Made by a program: the position numbers and the translations under genes. The notes beneath the pieces are model-generated. The model did no database searches and was not told where the DNA came from. It saw only the letters and a program-made list of their open reading frames with translations. Shown piece after piece: positions 31,521 through 43,936 of a stretch of DNA of 64,000 nucleotides (position 1 is the stretch's first letter; every line of letters starts with the position of its first letter). Source of the DNA: Phaeosaccion multiseriatum (lineage: Eukaryota; Ochrophyta, other classes); contig OZ218958.1 in NCBI GenBank assembly GCA_965112735.1, positions 2,418,001-2,482,000 on the forward strand. The letters run 5' to 3'.

Positions 31521-34500
31521 TGTTTGTGTGTGTGGTGTGTTTGTGTGTGTCTGTGTGTGTGTGTGCGCGTCTGTGTGTCTGTGTGTGTCTGTGTGTGTGT
31601 CTGTCTGTGTGTCTCTGTGTGTGTCTGTGTCTGTGTGTGCGTGTGTGTGCGAGCGGGATGGGGCCCACTTGCCCCACCGCTGTTTGCCCAAGACCGGCCT
31701 GCCCCCCCCTCATCTTGTGTCGTTGCTGCCGCTGCCCGCCTCTTCTCTGCCTGGTGCCCACAAACCCTCTTTGGACCATCTCCCCTGCGCCGTCCTTTCC
31801 TCCCTCCTTCCCTCCCTCCCTCCCTCCCCTCCTCCTCTCCTCGCTGCCGGTACTATCCCTGTTCACCCCACCCAACGTCGACAAGAATGCCATCCACGAG
31901 GCCATTACCTCAGTCACTAAAGGGGACATTCGAGTACTCCAAGTGGAGCAAGTGCCCAGAAGGTAAGCCGGAAGTGAGCCTATCTCAAGTCTCTCTAAGG
32001 GTTGAGATGAGGTGCCCTGAAGGTAAGACTCCATTGGCCTCCCCAGGGTTGGGGATGAAGATGAGGATAGGGTGGGGCTTGGGGGCTTAAGATTGAGGTT
32101 GAGGTTAAAGTTAAGGTTATGGTTGAGGTTAAGGTTAAGGTTGAGGTGAAGGTTAAGGTTAAGGCTGAGGTTAAGGTTAAGGATAAGGTTGAGGTTAAGG
32201 TTAAGGATATGGTTGAGGTTAAGGTTAAGGTTGAGGTTAAGGTTGAGGTTGAGGTTGAGGTTATGGTTAAGGTTAAGGTTGAGATGAGGTTAAGGTTGAG
32301 GTTAAGGTTAACGTTAAGGTGTGGGCGATAAGTGTTGAGGTGTTGGTCTCTGAGGGTGAGACTCTACACACCCCCCTTTCATGCAGACAGATATCCCCCT
32401 ATCATTAGATACCCGCCTATCATTGAGACAGACAGACGCCCCTCTATAGAGAGAGAACTCCCCAACAACGAACATTAGTCTTCCTTCCCTGTGTGTTAAT
32501 GTCAATACCATCCGCTCCCTCCCCTCCCTGCTTGCGTCCGTAACTGTCACAGGCTGCACTCGACCTTCTCCGCCAAATGGCGACGCTATGTGTATCTCTT
32601 TCCGCTCAACGAGGGGCCGCACGACGGACACGAAATCTGTGAGTGAGGGAGAGGAGAGAGGGAGGGAAGGAGTGAGTGAGTGAGAGGAGGGAGGGAGGGA
32701 GGGAGGAACGGAGGGGAGGGAAGGAGGGAAGGAGTAGTTGAGAGAGTAAGAGAGTGAAGGATTTAGTTTGTGAGTGGGCGGGAAAGTGAGGGTGTGTGTG
32801 AGTGAGGGAGTGCGTGAGTGAGTGAATGGGTGAGTGGTGAGGGAGTGAGTGGGTCAGTGAGTGAGTGAGTGAGTGCGTGCATGAGGGAGTGAGTGAATAT
32901 GGGAGGGAGTGGGTTAATGAATGAGTGTGTGTGAGTGAGGGAGTGCGTGAGTTAGGGAGGGAGTGAGTGTGCTACCACACCGCCCACATATACAACACAA
33001 CCACACTACTCACACATTCACGCACACACACACACACACGCCTGCCTCCTCTCCTGCACCCCGGCTCTTGGTTGACACTCATGACTGCATTAAGCATCAT
33101 TGGCTGTGGGTATCAATCGCTTTGGCGGGGGCGTGATTCAAACTGAAGCCGAAAACCTCTATGAAACCGAAAACCTCTACTCTAACTCTCGTCCACCTCT
33201 CCTCCGCGCCACTTTGGATCACAGGCGTGAAGCGAGCCAAGGCCATGCTTCAGAGCATCCAAGGAGGCAAGGAGAGGGGAGGCGAGGAGGAGGGGGGGGG
33301 CGAGGGCCATCGCTGGGGATCATTCATGTACGGCAAGATCAAGACCGCTCACAAGGAGGATGTGTGCCGCCTTATGGAGGCGAGAGCAAGGGTAAGGACC
33401 CTGCGCCTGAGCAGCGGGGAGGAGGTACCTGTCATGGCTGTGGAGCTAGGTAAGAGAGGGGAGGGGGGGGGGAGGGAGGGGTGGGCGACACTGCCTACTC
33501 TGCTAACATGGTCGGGCCTGCCTGTGCCATGGGTCCATACCCCGTACATACAAACCGCTCCTACCACGCCTTCGTTGTCTGTGCCTTCCGTCTGGTGCCA
33601 TATTAGCGATTCTTTTCGAGAGAGCCCTCCATCCCTTTTCTGCCCTTCATTGCGTGACAAAAGGCCCCCACTCTCTTCTCTCTTCTCCCTCCCTCCCTCC
33701 CTCCCTCCCTTCTCTCCTTGACTCCCTTCCTGGCGGTGGTGACCCATGTTCCTTCAACATGATTCATTGCCCCAACCCCAAACCCAAACTCAACCCCCTT
33801 CTCCGTCCACTGCCATCCGCCCTCTTCAATCCCTCCCCCCCTCCCACCCACCATCGGCTGCCATCCCCCTCCCTCTCCCGCCTCCAAAAGTGGGAGACAG
33901 GTTTCTGCGGCGGCAGGTGCGTGCGTTTCCCCCCATCCTCCTCCCTCTGTGTCGTATCTCCACATACCCAATCCATCCACTGCCATCCAATGCATCTCAC
34001 CCATCCACTGCCATCCAATCACTATGCTCCTCACTACCCAGGTGCGCATCCTTGTGTCGACCCTTGTACGTGAGTGCATGCTCGCGGCTCATCACGAGAC
34101 GACCGAAAGGGACGGGCTGAGCAAGGTGCCCCATGTGCTGAACGAAGGGCTCAAGAAGGCGCCGCTAGAGGTACCCGTGCCTCCCATGAGGCTGGACAGC
34201 GACGGGAAGAGAACGTGAGTATTTGAACAGAGTAGTGAGGTCTTTGGCAGAGCAGTAGTGAAGAGGCCACACCCTTTAAGTGCCATCGATGCCTGCCTAA
34301 AAGTAACGACCTGTCCGCCCCTCCTGGGGTGGCTTAGAAGAAGGGAGGGAGGTCGAGTAGTATAGTGAGAAGCAGGAAGGAAGAGCAGCCAAGCGCATCA
34401 TCGATCCTACGCCAAACAGGAACGAGACGGGGGCATGTATGACGACATGAGACAGCAAGGGGGGGGTGGTTGTGTGCTCTCTCGAGGGTTTCTCGTCCTC

Positions 34501-34727
34501 TCCCTCCCCTCTCACGGCTTTCCCATCCACTGCCACCCCTCTCCCTCAGGGTACCCTCCCCGTACATGCCGGGCTCGGAAACCGCTCTCCTGGACCTCCT
34601 TGGGGTGCCTCGAGATTGGATAGCGGCTCCTGCGCCATCCCTCGGCCTGGGCATGATGGGGGCCGGATACTCGGAGTGGGGATCGGAGCTCAGTCCGTGG
34701 GGGCGTGAGGACGAGGGAGGAGAATGA
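31000..34727 (+). pseudogene. decayed full-length synthase copy C
   Basis: All eight exon equivalents are present but at least three lesions separate it from copies A and B. First, a one-base loss near 31097 puts a TGA (31099-31101) in frame just before RRKTWFVT of exon 1. Second, the catalytic motif reads GRTDARVSA because GGG became AGG (31417-31419). Third, the acceptor of exon 3 is changed from CAG to CCG (31847-31849). Exon 2 is 31309-31437, exon 5 starts at 33235 and exon 8 ends at 34727. Downstream exons remain largely intact. Confidence 0.85.
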
Positions 34728-34833
34728 GGAGGAGGAGGATGAGGAGGAGGATGAGGAGGAGGATGAGGAGGAGGAGGAGGGGGGAGGAGGATGAGCAGGA
34801 GAAGGAGGAAGAGGAGGGGGATGATGATGATGG

Positions 34834-34872
<39 letters not shown>

Positions 34873-35570
34873 GGAGGAGCAGCAGCAGCAGCGGCTGCAG
34901 CAGGAGCTCGACTGAACGGAGCGAGAGCGGGATGGGGACGGGCGAGCTCCGTGTGGGAGGGAAGAGGGACGAAGGGGCACGAGAGACTGAGTGGGCTGTC
35001 ACAACGCCTCTGTACAGAGAGACACACAGGGCAGGTCAGACCAGGTCAGGGGGTTACCACGCCCCTCTGTGGAAGGACAAGCAAGACAGGGCATGTCAAG
35101 GTCAAGCCAGGTAAGGTCAGGTGGTGCTGTTGAGTGCCTCCGTCGATATGCAAGACTTTGCTTATGCATACGTTTATGAAATCCCACTCTGCGATGAGAC
35201 AGTTCGCAGACTAATAGAGAGAGGGATTGGAAGAAAGGCATGGCAGTTAGACCAAGGGAGAGCACAGACGGTTTTCAGTTTCAGTGACCGTATCAACAAT
35301 ACCGAACACCATACATAGGGTGGATCTCGCAGAAGGGGGTTCGATCGATTCATTTGGACTCACTTAATGCGCTACACGGTACGAGGGAGCGGCTCGGAGG
35401 CAGGAGGGAAGACCCCCCTCCTTGGACCCAATCCAATCAACGGTACACCTCCTCTCGCGCTTCTTCAGAGGAGCGATGGAAGGCGTTCCACTACTTCTCT
35501 CTCGCCTCCCACCACAGGCAGGGCAGCCTCACTCGCACGTGCAGCTTCTCAAGCCTTGGGTTGGCGATGC
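34728..35570. other. convergent 3' region, unit 3
   Basis: Mixed GAG/GAT microsatellite (about 34728-34875) and a CAG run, then the conserved block preceding the stop of ankyrin gene 5. No gene is seen. Confidence 0.45.
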
Positions 35571-37655
35571 TCAGGGGTCAGCTCTGCTTCTCTTCCGCGA
35601 TGGCCCTTCTGTCTCCTCCTTCTCAGTCTCGTTCTGCTCCAGCTCAAAGCCGTACTCTCCCATCAGCGTCTTCACCTCCCTCGACATGCCCTCCAAGCAG
35701 AAGAACTCCGCGGCCTGCAGAGCCTGCTTCGCTCGAACGTCGTCGAACAGCTTCACACGCTTCCTCTTCTTGCCGCCCCGGTCAGTGCCTTCAGCCCCAC
35801 CCCCTCCTCCTCCTCGTCTGCCGCTGCTGCTGTTGCTGCTCGCGCCCCCCTCTGTACCTCCCTCTCCCGGCCTTCTCGTCAGCAGCTCCTCCACACTGCC
35901 CGTCGTCACGAACTGCACCACAGCCTCAAAGCCCTCCTCGGTGAAATCCACGCCATCATACTTCAGCTCTACACGCTTCATCTGCTTCTTGCCCTTCCCT
36001 GCCCCCTTCTCCTCCCCATCATCATCTTCATCAACCCCCTTGTAGCCGTGCTTCCTCGGGTCAAGCATATTCGGAAGAATGCCTGCCGCTGAGGCTTGGC
36101 CTGAGGAGGTCTTCACTCTTTCCTCCTCTCTCCCACTGACCCTCGCCGCCAGCCGCTCCATCAGAGGGATGCTCAAGACGTACTGCTTCTCGCCCTTCTC
36201 TCCACTGCGCGTATTCACCAGCCTAGCTCGCACTGTGCTGTCAGCCTTCTCATTCTCGGCACCAGCTAAAACGGACATGCAGTGCTCCGAAACGGTGTGG
36301 AGTCTGTCGGTGACAGCGTTGCGCCCCTCCCGTTCTTTCCTGATGAAAGAGTTAATGACACCGCTGAACCCTGCCTCCCCCACCGCTTTCATCACCTTGT
36401 CGTCAACGGCAGCGCCCATCTTCAGCAGGAATCGAGCCACCTTCTCGCGCGCCTCCTTCTCTCCTGGTGATGTAAAAAAACTCTCCAACGTCTGAGCTAT
36501 CTTCCCTTCTCCAGGGCGCATGCACGATACCAAAGGACTTTCACCATCATCGGTGAGGGCATCGATCGCCGCTCCGCCCTCCACCAGGAGGTAGGCCATC
36601 TTGATGCTGCCCAGGGCGGCCGCGAGATGCAGTGCGGTGATCGAATTATTGTCCGTGACATCGACAGAGGCATCGGCGCTTATCAGCTCGCTCACAACCT
36701 TCACGTGGCCTCTGACGACAGCAAACATGAGGCAAGTGCTACCATGTACATCGACAGCATCAAGGGGGGCACCGCGGCGAATGAGCTCCTTCACACATCC
36801 CAGATGTCCATAAAAAGAGGCACAGTGGAGCGGCGTGCACAAATCGTTGCGCGTTGCATCGACCTGCAGCCCTCTGCCCACAAGAATGGGGATGCACTGC
36901 TCGTGTCCGGAGTACGCGGCAATGTGCAGGAGAGTGTCGCCATATTCGTCCTTCACCTGCACATCTGCGCCTTTCTTGAGAAAGACTGACAGAGCCTCGG
37001 CCCGCCCTGCTTTCGAGCCCTGCTTATAAATCGATGCGCAGCAAAGCTGGGCAGCCGTGTCCCCATCCTGATTCTTCTCGACGACATTGGCCCCCGCCTT
37101 CAGCAGCATCTTCACAATCGAAGGGCTCCCAGCCCGAGCCGCATAGTGCAAGGCGTAGGTCCCCTCCCGTTTAGCTCCATGCTTAAGCAAGTACCACACT
37201 ATCATGGGGTGGCCGGCTTTAGCAGCAAGGCGCAGAGGTGTCCATCCAACATTGGTAATACGCTTGGTGTTGACATCCGCACCTGCCTCCACTAGCCCCT
37301 TCACCAAGTCAAAGTGCCCCCTGCGTGCAGCAAGGTGCAGAGCCGTCCCGGAACCCCCATCTCGCCTGGTGTCAACGCTTAGTCCGCACTCCCCCAGCAG
37401 CTTCACCCCCTCCAGCATCCTCGAACCCTTCACCTCCGAGCAGCGTGTCTCCTTGCTCTTCTCAGCATCCGCGAGGTAGTGCAGCGGACCATACCCCTTC
37501 TGCTTCAGCTCCTCGACATCGACGGTGCAGAGAACGGCCTTGAGCAAGAGCAGGAGGTCCTCCTTGCTGCTTCCCCAGCCCGAAGCCTCCAGCTCAGCTC
37601 TCTTGTCGTACCACTCCTGCACCTTCCCGGCAATCCTCTCCCGCTCCGCGCTCAT
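35571..37655 (-). CDS. ankyrin-repeat protein 5 with BTB-like C-terminus
   Basis: 694 residues from MSAERER (MLSRK five codons upstream is also in frame). Repeat 2 contains a unique variant, KRITNVGWTPL, two residues longer than in its sisters. Exposed residues: repeat 1 L/R, repeat 3 Y/RA, repeat 5 HI/YS, repeat 6 C/FY, repeat 7 M/VR. Repeat 4 carries ASIYKQGS where others have RGSDEQGS-like sequence. The linker (GAAVDDKVMKAVGEAGFSG) is the version shared with copy 6. Confidence 0.88.
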   Translation of the reverse strand: MSAERERIAGKVQEWYDKRAELEASGWGSSKEDLLLLLKAVLCTVDVEELKQKGYGPLHYLADAEKSKETRCSEVKGSRMLEGVKLLGECGLSVDTRRDGGSGTALHLAARRGHFDLVKGLVEAGADVNTKRITNVGWTPLRLAAKAGHPMIVWYLLKHGAKREGTYALHYAARAGSPSIVKMLLKAGANVVEKNQDGDTAAQLCCASIYKQGSKAGRAEALSVFLKKGADVQVKDEYGDTLLHIAAYSGHEQCIPILVGRGLQVDATRNDLCTPLHCASFYGHLGCVKELIRRGAPLDAVDVHGSTCLMFAVVRGHVKVVSELISADASVDVTDNNSITALHLAAALGSIKMAYLLVEGGAAIDALTDDGESPLVSCMRPGEGKIAQTLESFFTSPGEKEAREKVARFLLKMGAAVDDKVMKAVGEAGFSGVINSFIRKEREGRNAVTDRLHTVSEHCMSVLAGAENEKADSTVRARLVNTRSGEKGEKQYVLSIPLMERLAARVSGREEERVKTSSGQASAAGILPNMLDPRKHGYKGVDEDDDGEEKGAGKGKKQMKRVELKYDGVDFTEEGFEAVVQFVTTGSVEELLTRRPGEGGTEGGASSNSSSGRRGGGGGGAEGTDRGGKKRKRVKLFDDVRAKQALQAAEFFCLEGMSREVKTLMGEYGFELEQNETEKEETEGPSRKRSRADP

Positions 37656-38836
37656 CTTCCTCGAGAGCACACTCTTCCCCTACCCCGAGCGACTCTGTCG
37701 TACAGACAAGAGAAGAACGGTGCGGAAGAAGGAAAATAGAGGCCACTCCGGCAGCCTCGAGCTTTGAAAGCGTCTGGTAGAGCAGTCACCACAGATCGGG
37801 ACAGATGGCGGTGGGAAAGCCGACAGGAAGAAAGGCAGCGAATACAGACTGAGAGCCTTAGAAGGAGATAGAGAGGAGCACGAGCGGAACGAGGGGAGAG
37901 GGAGGGGGGAACGGTGTCGGTATAAAGTGTGCGAGAGGGGGGAGGGGGAATTTAACGCCCTGTGAGTCGTAGGCCTTTACAGACGAAAGAGTTCCAGCTC
38001 CCTTTTGATATCCCCTTTTTTTACTTTTGTTTGTCGTCATTGGAGGGAGGAGACGAATACAAGAGATACAGGCTATCGCAGACGAAGCGCTATGGCTGTC
38101 TCAGAGAACATTTTGTGGAATAAGGGTTGGGCTGCTGAAAGTGTGCTCGCGGCGTTTGCGTGGCGAGAATTGGCAGCTGATAAAGCGAGGGTAACTATGA
38201 CCATCTCAGTCAGGAGGATGGGCGAGCGCGACTCCATCCTCGGAGATAGAGCTTGGGCAGCCATGTGCCTCTTCCGTAGGATTGTGCGGAGCTTTTGATG
38301 TGCCGTCCTTGCTCTGTCACGCCACAGTCACCTTGACTTTTCCCTCAAAGGGTGAGTAATACTTGGGTTTGCTGATGTAGTAGCAACGAGTAGATGCTGA
38401 TGCTGGCCTTATGTACCGATCTCAGGGCCCGTCAGGTCATCATGCACTCCGTATAACACGTCTGGCAACTCCCGCACCACCGCTGTCTCCATGGGGCTTT
38501 GGTAGCGGGCCTCTCGCCGTGTTCTGCGTAGGGCTAAGTAGACGCAAAGGTGAGAGAGCAGGAGGCATGGAGAGGAGGCGAAACGGAAGGCTTTCCTCCT
38601 GAGCTATTGGCGGCACAGCAGGAATCGAAGGATCAAAGGTGTAGGCTGACAGATGCCCAAGTTTCAGCTTCCGCGAGCGTAAACCCATTTGGACAACAAT
38701 GGCGGGCCTGTCCCCTCTCTCATTTCCCCCCGTCAGAGTATCGGTCTTGCTCAATTGGCGTCATGGTAACCTCCCTGCCCCTAAACCTCTACTCTAACTC
38801 TCGTCCACCTCTCCTCCGCGCCACTTTTGATCACAG
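37656..38836. other. 5' region of ankyrin gene 5 up to truncated synthase C'
   Basis: Contains TATAAAG at 37921-37927 and the conserved block at about 38420-38770. No gene is seen. Confidence 0.45.
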
Positions 38837-40366
38837 GCGTGAAGCGAGCCAACGCCATGCTTCAGAGCATCCAAGGAGGCAAGGAGAGGGGAGGCGAGGA
38901 GGAGGGGGGGGGCGAGGGCCATCGCTGGGGATCATTCATGCACGGCAAGATCAAGACCGCTCACAAGGAAGATGTGTGCCGCCTTATGGAGGCGAGAGCA
39001 AGGGTAAGGACCCTGCGCCTGAGCAGCGGGGAGGAGGTACCTGTCATGGCTGTGGAGCTAGGTAAGAGAGGGGAGGGGGGGGGGGAGGGAGGGGTGGGCG
39101 ACACTGCCTACTCTGCTAACATGGTCGGGCCTGCCTGTGCCATGGGTCCATACGCCGTACATACAAACCGCTCCTACCACGCCTTCGTTGTCTGCGCCTT
39201 CCGTCTGGTGCCATATTAGCGCTTCTTTTCGAGAGAGCCCTCCATCCCTTTTCTGCCCTTCATTGCGTGACAAAAGGCCCCCACTCTCTTCTCCCTTCTC
39301 TCTTCTCCCTCCCTCCCTCCCTCCCTCCCTTCTCTCCTTGACTCCCTTCCTGGCGGTGGCGACCCATGTTCCTTCAACATGATTCATTGCCCCAACCCCA
39401 AACCCAAACTCAACCCCGTTCCCCGTCCACTGCCATCCGCCCTCTTCAATCCCTCCCCCCCTCCCACCCACCATCGGCTGCCATCCCCCTCCCTCTCCCG
39501 CCTCCAAAAGTGGGAGACAGGTTTCTGCGGCGGCAGGTGCGTGCGTTTCCCCCCCTCCTCCTCCATCCTCCCCTCCCTCCATATCGTATCTCCACATACC
39601 CAATCCATCCACTGCCATCCAATGCATCTCATCCATCCACTGCCATCCAATCACCATACTCCTGACTACTCAGGTGCGCATCCTTGTGTCGACCCTTGTA
39701 CGTGAGTGCATGCTCGCGGCTCATCACGAGACGACCGAAAGGGACAGGCTGAGCAAGGTGCCCCATGTGCTGAACGAAGGGCTCAAGAAGGCGCCGCTAG
39801 AGGTACCCGTGCCTCCCATGAGGCTGGACAGCGACGGGAAGAGAACGTGAGTGTTTGAGCAGAGTAGTGAGGTCTTTGGCAGAGCAGTAGTGAAGAGATC
39901 ACGCCCTTTAAGTGCCATCGATGCCTACCTAAAAGTAACGACCTGTCCGCCCCTCCTGGGGTGGCTTAGAAGAAGGGAGGGAGGTCGAGTAGTATAGTGA
40001 GAAGCAGGAAGGAAGAGCAGCCAAGCGCATCATCGATCCTACGCCAAACAGGAACGAGACGAGGGCATGTATGACGACATGAGACAGCAAGGGGGGGGGG
40101 GTTGTGTGCTCTCGCGAGGGTTTATCGTCCTCTCCCTCGCTCCCCTCTCACGGCTTTCCCATCCACTGCCACCCCTCTCCCTCAGGGTACCCTCCCCGTA
40201 CATGCCGGGCTCGGACACCGCTCTCCTGGACCTCCTTGGGGTGCCTCGAGATTGGATAGCGGCTCCTGCGCCATCCCTCGGCCTGGGCATGATGGGGGCC
40301 GGATACTCGGAGTGGGGATCGGAGCTCAGTCCGTGGGAGCGTCGTGAGGACGAGGGAGGAGGATGA
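38837..40366 (+). pseudogene. truncated synthase C' (exons 5-8 only)
   Basis: Same breakpoint as A' and B'. The exons stay open to the stop at 40366 with a few replacements (Tyr to His after SFM in exon 5, Gly to Arg in exon 7, Glu to Asp in exon 8). The catalytic exons are missing. Confidence 0.78.
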
Positions 40367-41310
<944 letters not shown>

Positions 41311-43389
41311 TCAGGGGTCAGCCCTGCTTCTTTTCCGCGATGGCCCATCTTCCTCCTCCTTCTCAGTCTCGTTCTGCTCCAGCTCGAAGCCGTACTCTCC
41401 CATCAGCGTCTTCACCTCCCTCGACATGCCCTCCAAGCAGAAGAACTCCGCGGCCTGCAGAGCCTGCTTCGCTCGAACGTCGTCGAACAGCTTCACACGC
41501 TTCCTCTTCTTGCCGCCCCGGCCAGTCCCTTCAGCCCCCCCCCCTCCTCCTCCTCGACTGCCGCTGCTGCTGTTGCTGCTGGCGCCCCCCTCTGTACCTC
41601 CCTCTCGCGGCTTTCTCGTCAGCAGCTCCTCCACACTGCCCGTCGTCACGAACTGCACCACAGCCTCAAAGCCCTCCTCCGTGAAGTCCACGCCATCATA
41701 GCTCAGCTCTACAATCTTCATCTCTTTCTTGCCCTTCCCTGCCCCCTTCTCCTCCCCATCATCATCTTCATCATCCCCCTTGTAGCCGTGCTTCCTCGGG
41801 TCAAGCATATTCGGAAGAATGCCTGCCGCTGAGGCTTGGCCTGAGGAGGTCTTCACTCTTTCCTCCTCTCTCCCACCGACCCTCGCCGCCAGCTGCTTCA
41901 TCAGAGGGATGCTCAAGACGTACTGCTTCTCGCCCTTCTCTCCACTGCAATTATTCACCAGCCTAACCCGCACTGTGCTGTCAGCCTTCTCATCCTCAGC
42001 ACCAGCTAAAACGGACATGCAGTGCTCCGAAACGGTGTGAAGTCTGTCTGTGACAGCGTTGCGCCCCTCCCGTTCTGTCCTGATGGAAGAATCAATGACA
42101 CCACTGAAGCCTACCTCCCCTGCCGCTTTCATAACCTTCTCGTCAACGGCAGCGCCCATCTTCAGCAGGAATCGAGCCACCTTCTCGCGCGCCTCCTTTT
42201 CTCCTGGTGATGTGTGACAATACTTCAAATTCTGAGCTACCGTCCCTTCCGCAGGGCTCATGCACGATACCAAAGGACTTTCACCATCATCAGTGAGGGC
42301 ATCGACCGCCGCTCCACCCTCCACCAGGAGGTAGGCCATCTTGATGTTGCCCAGGGCGGCCGCGACATGCAGTGCGGTGATCGAATTCTTGTCCTTGACA
42401 TCGACAGAGGCATCGGCGCGTATCAGCTCGCTCACAACCTTCACGTGGCCTTTGCCGATAGCATACATGAGGGAAGTGCTACCAAGTGCACTGACAGCAT
42501 CAAGGGGGGCACCGCGGCGAATGAGCTCCTTCACACATCCCAGATGTCTATGAAAAGAGGCCAAGTGGAGAGGCGTTTCCAAGATGTTGTCCACTGCATC
42601 GACCTGCAGCCCTCTGCCCACAAGAATGGGGATGCACTGCTCGTTTCCGGAGCCCGCGGCGAGGTGCAGGAGAGTGTGGCCAACTTCGTCCTTCACCTTC
42701 ACATCTGCGCCCTTCTTGAGCAAGATCGACAGAGCCTCGCCCCGCCCTGCTTTTGAGCCCTGCCCCTCCTTCCCTCCGCAGCACATCTGGGCAGCCGTAT
42801 ATCCATCCTGATCTCCCTCGAATACATTGGCCCCTGCCTTCAGCAACATCTTCACACTCGAAGGGCTCCCATTCCAAGCCGCACTGTGCAAGGCGTAGGT
42901 CCCCTCCCATTTGGCTCCATGCTTAAGCAAGTACCACACTATCATGGGGTGGCCAGTGTGAGCAGCAAGGCGCAGAGGTGTTGTTCCAACATGATCCTTG
43001 ATGTTGACATCCGCACCCGCCTCCACTAACCCCTTCACCAAGTCAAAGTGCCCCCTCCATGCAGCTTGGTGCAGAGCCGTCCAGGAACCCCCATCTCGCC
43101 TGGTGTCAACGCATAGTCCGCACTCCTCCAGCAGCTTCACCCCCTCCAGCATTCTCGGTCCCTTCACCTCCGAACAGCGTGTCTTCTTGCTCTTCTCAGC
43201 CTCGGCGAGGTAGTGCAGCGGACCAAACCCCTTCTGCTTCAGCTCCTCGACATCGACGGTGCAGAGAACGGCCTTGAGCAAGAGCAGGAGGTCCTCCTTG
43301 CTGCTTCCCCAGCCCGAAGCCTCCAGCTCAGCTCTCTTGTCATACCACTCCTGCACCTTCCCAGCAATCCTCTCTCGCTCTGCACTCAT
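41311..43389 (-). CDS. ankyrin-repeat protein 6 with BTB-like C-terminus
   Basis: 692 residues from MSAERER. It is the last copy, and its 5' flank runs directly into single-copy DNA. Exposed residues: repeat 1 Q/W, repeat 2 DHVGT with HT before GH, repeat 3 S/WN, repeat 5 HL/GS, repeat 6 L/FH with R replacing the conserved G of the turn, repeat 7 M/GK with YAI replacing FAV. It has extra changes in regions otherwise constant (SPAEGTVAQNLKYCHTSPG, VNNCSGEKGEKQ, MKIVELSYDG), so it evolves somewhat separately. Confidence 0.88.
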   Translation of the reverse strand: MSAERERIAGKVQEWYDKRAELEASGWGSSKEDLLLLLKAVLCTVDVEELKQKGFGPLHYLAEAEKSKKTRCSEVKGPRMLEGVKLLEECGLCVDTRRDGGSWTALHQAAWRGHFDLVKGLVEAGADVNIKDHVGTTPLRLAAHTGHPMIVWYLLKHGAKWEGTYALHSAAWNGSPSSVKMLLKAGANVFEGDQDGYTAAQMCCGGKEGQGSKAGRGEALSILLKKGADVKVKDEVGHTLLHLAAGSGNEQCIPILVGRGLQVDAVDNILETPLHLASFHRHLGCVKELIRRGAPLDAVSALGSTSLMYAIGKGHVKVVSELIRADASVDVKDKNSITALHVAAALGNIKMAYLLVEGGAAVDALTDDGESPLVSCMSPAEGTVAQNLKYCHTSPGEKEAREKVARFLLKMGAAVDEKVMKAAGEVGFSGVIDSSIRTEREGRNAVTDRLHTVSEHCMSVLAGAEDEKADSTVRVRLVNNCSGEKGEKQYVLSIPLMKQLAARVGGREEERVKTSSGQASAAGILPNMLDPRKHGYKGDDEDDDGEEKGAGKGKKEMKIVELSYDGVDFTEEGFEAVVQFVTTGSVEELLTRKPREGGTEGGASSNSSSGSRGGGGGGAEGTGRGGKKRKRVKLFDDVRAKQALQAAEFFCLEGMSREVKTLMGEYGFELEQNETEKEEEDGPSRKRSRADP

Positions 43390-43646
43390 CTTCCTCGAGA
43401 GCACACTCGCTCTTCCCCTACCCCGAGCGACTCTGTCGTACAGACAGGAACAAACGTAGCGAACATAGGCTGAGAGGCTCAGAAGGAGATAGAGAGCAGC
43501 ACGAGCGGAAGAGGGGCAGAGGAAGAGGGAGAGGGAGAGGAGGGGGAGGAATCCAAAGCCGTGTGCCCATACGCCTCCATTTTGTGCTGCTCACAGGGGC
43601 GATCGATAGGCGATCCGATATCACAAGGCCAAGCAAAGACTGCAAG
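43390..43646. promoter_or_regulatory. right array boundary; shared upstream region of ankyrin 6 and CWF19L1-like gene
   Basis: Array homology ends near 43540, leaving 257 bp between two divergent start codons (43389 minus, 43647 plus). The TATA-like block of the other ankyrin copies is missing here. A bidirectional promoter is inferred from spacing only. Confidence 0.4.
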
Positions 43647-43855
43647 ATGAAGGTGCTAGTGGCTGGAGATGTGCAAGGGAAGCTGTCGGTGCTCTTCGAT
43701 AAAGTGCAGGCCATAAACAAGTGAGTACAGCTTCTTCTATGTCCCCCATCCACTCCAAATCTCTATATCCCACGAGTCCTGGCGTGCTTAGCCCAGCCTT
43801 GTTATAGCTGCTCTCTCTGCACTCCATAGGCATGACTGTCTCGCTGGTGCTCTCT

Positions 43856-43936
<81 letters not shown>

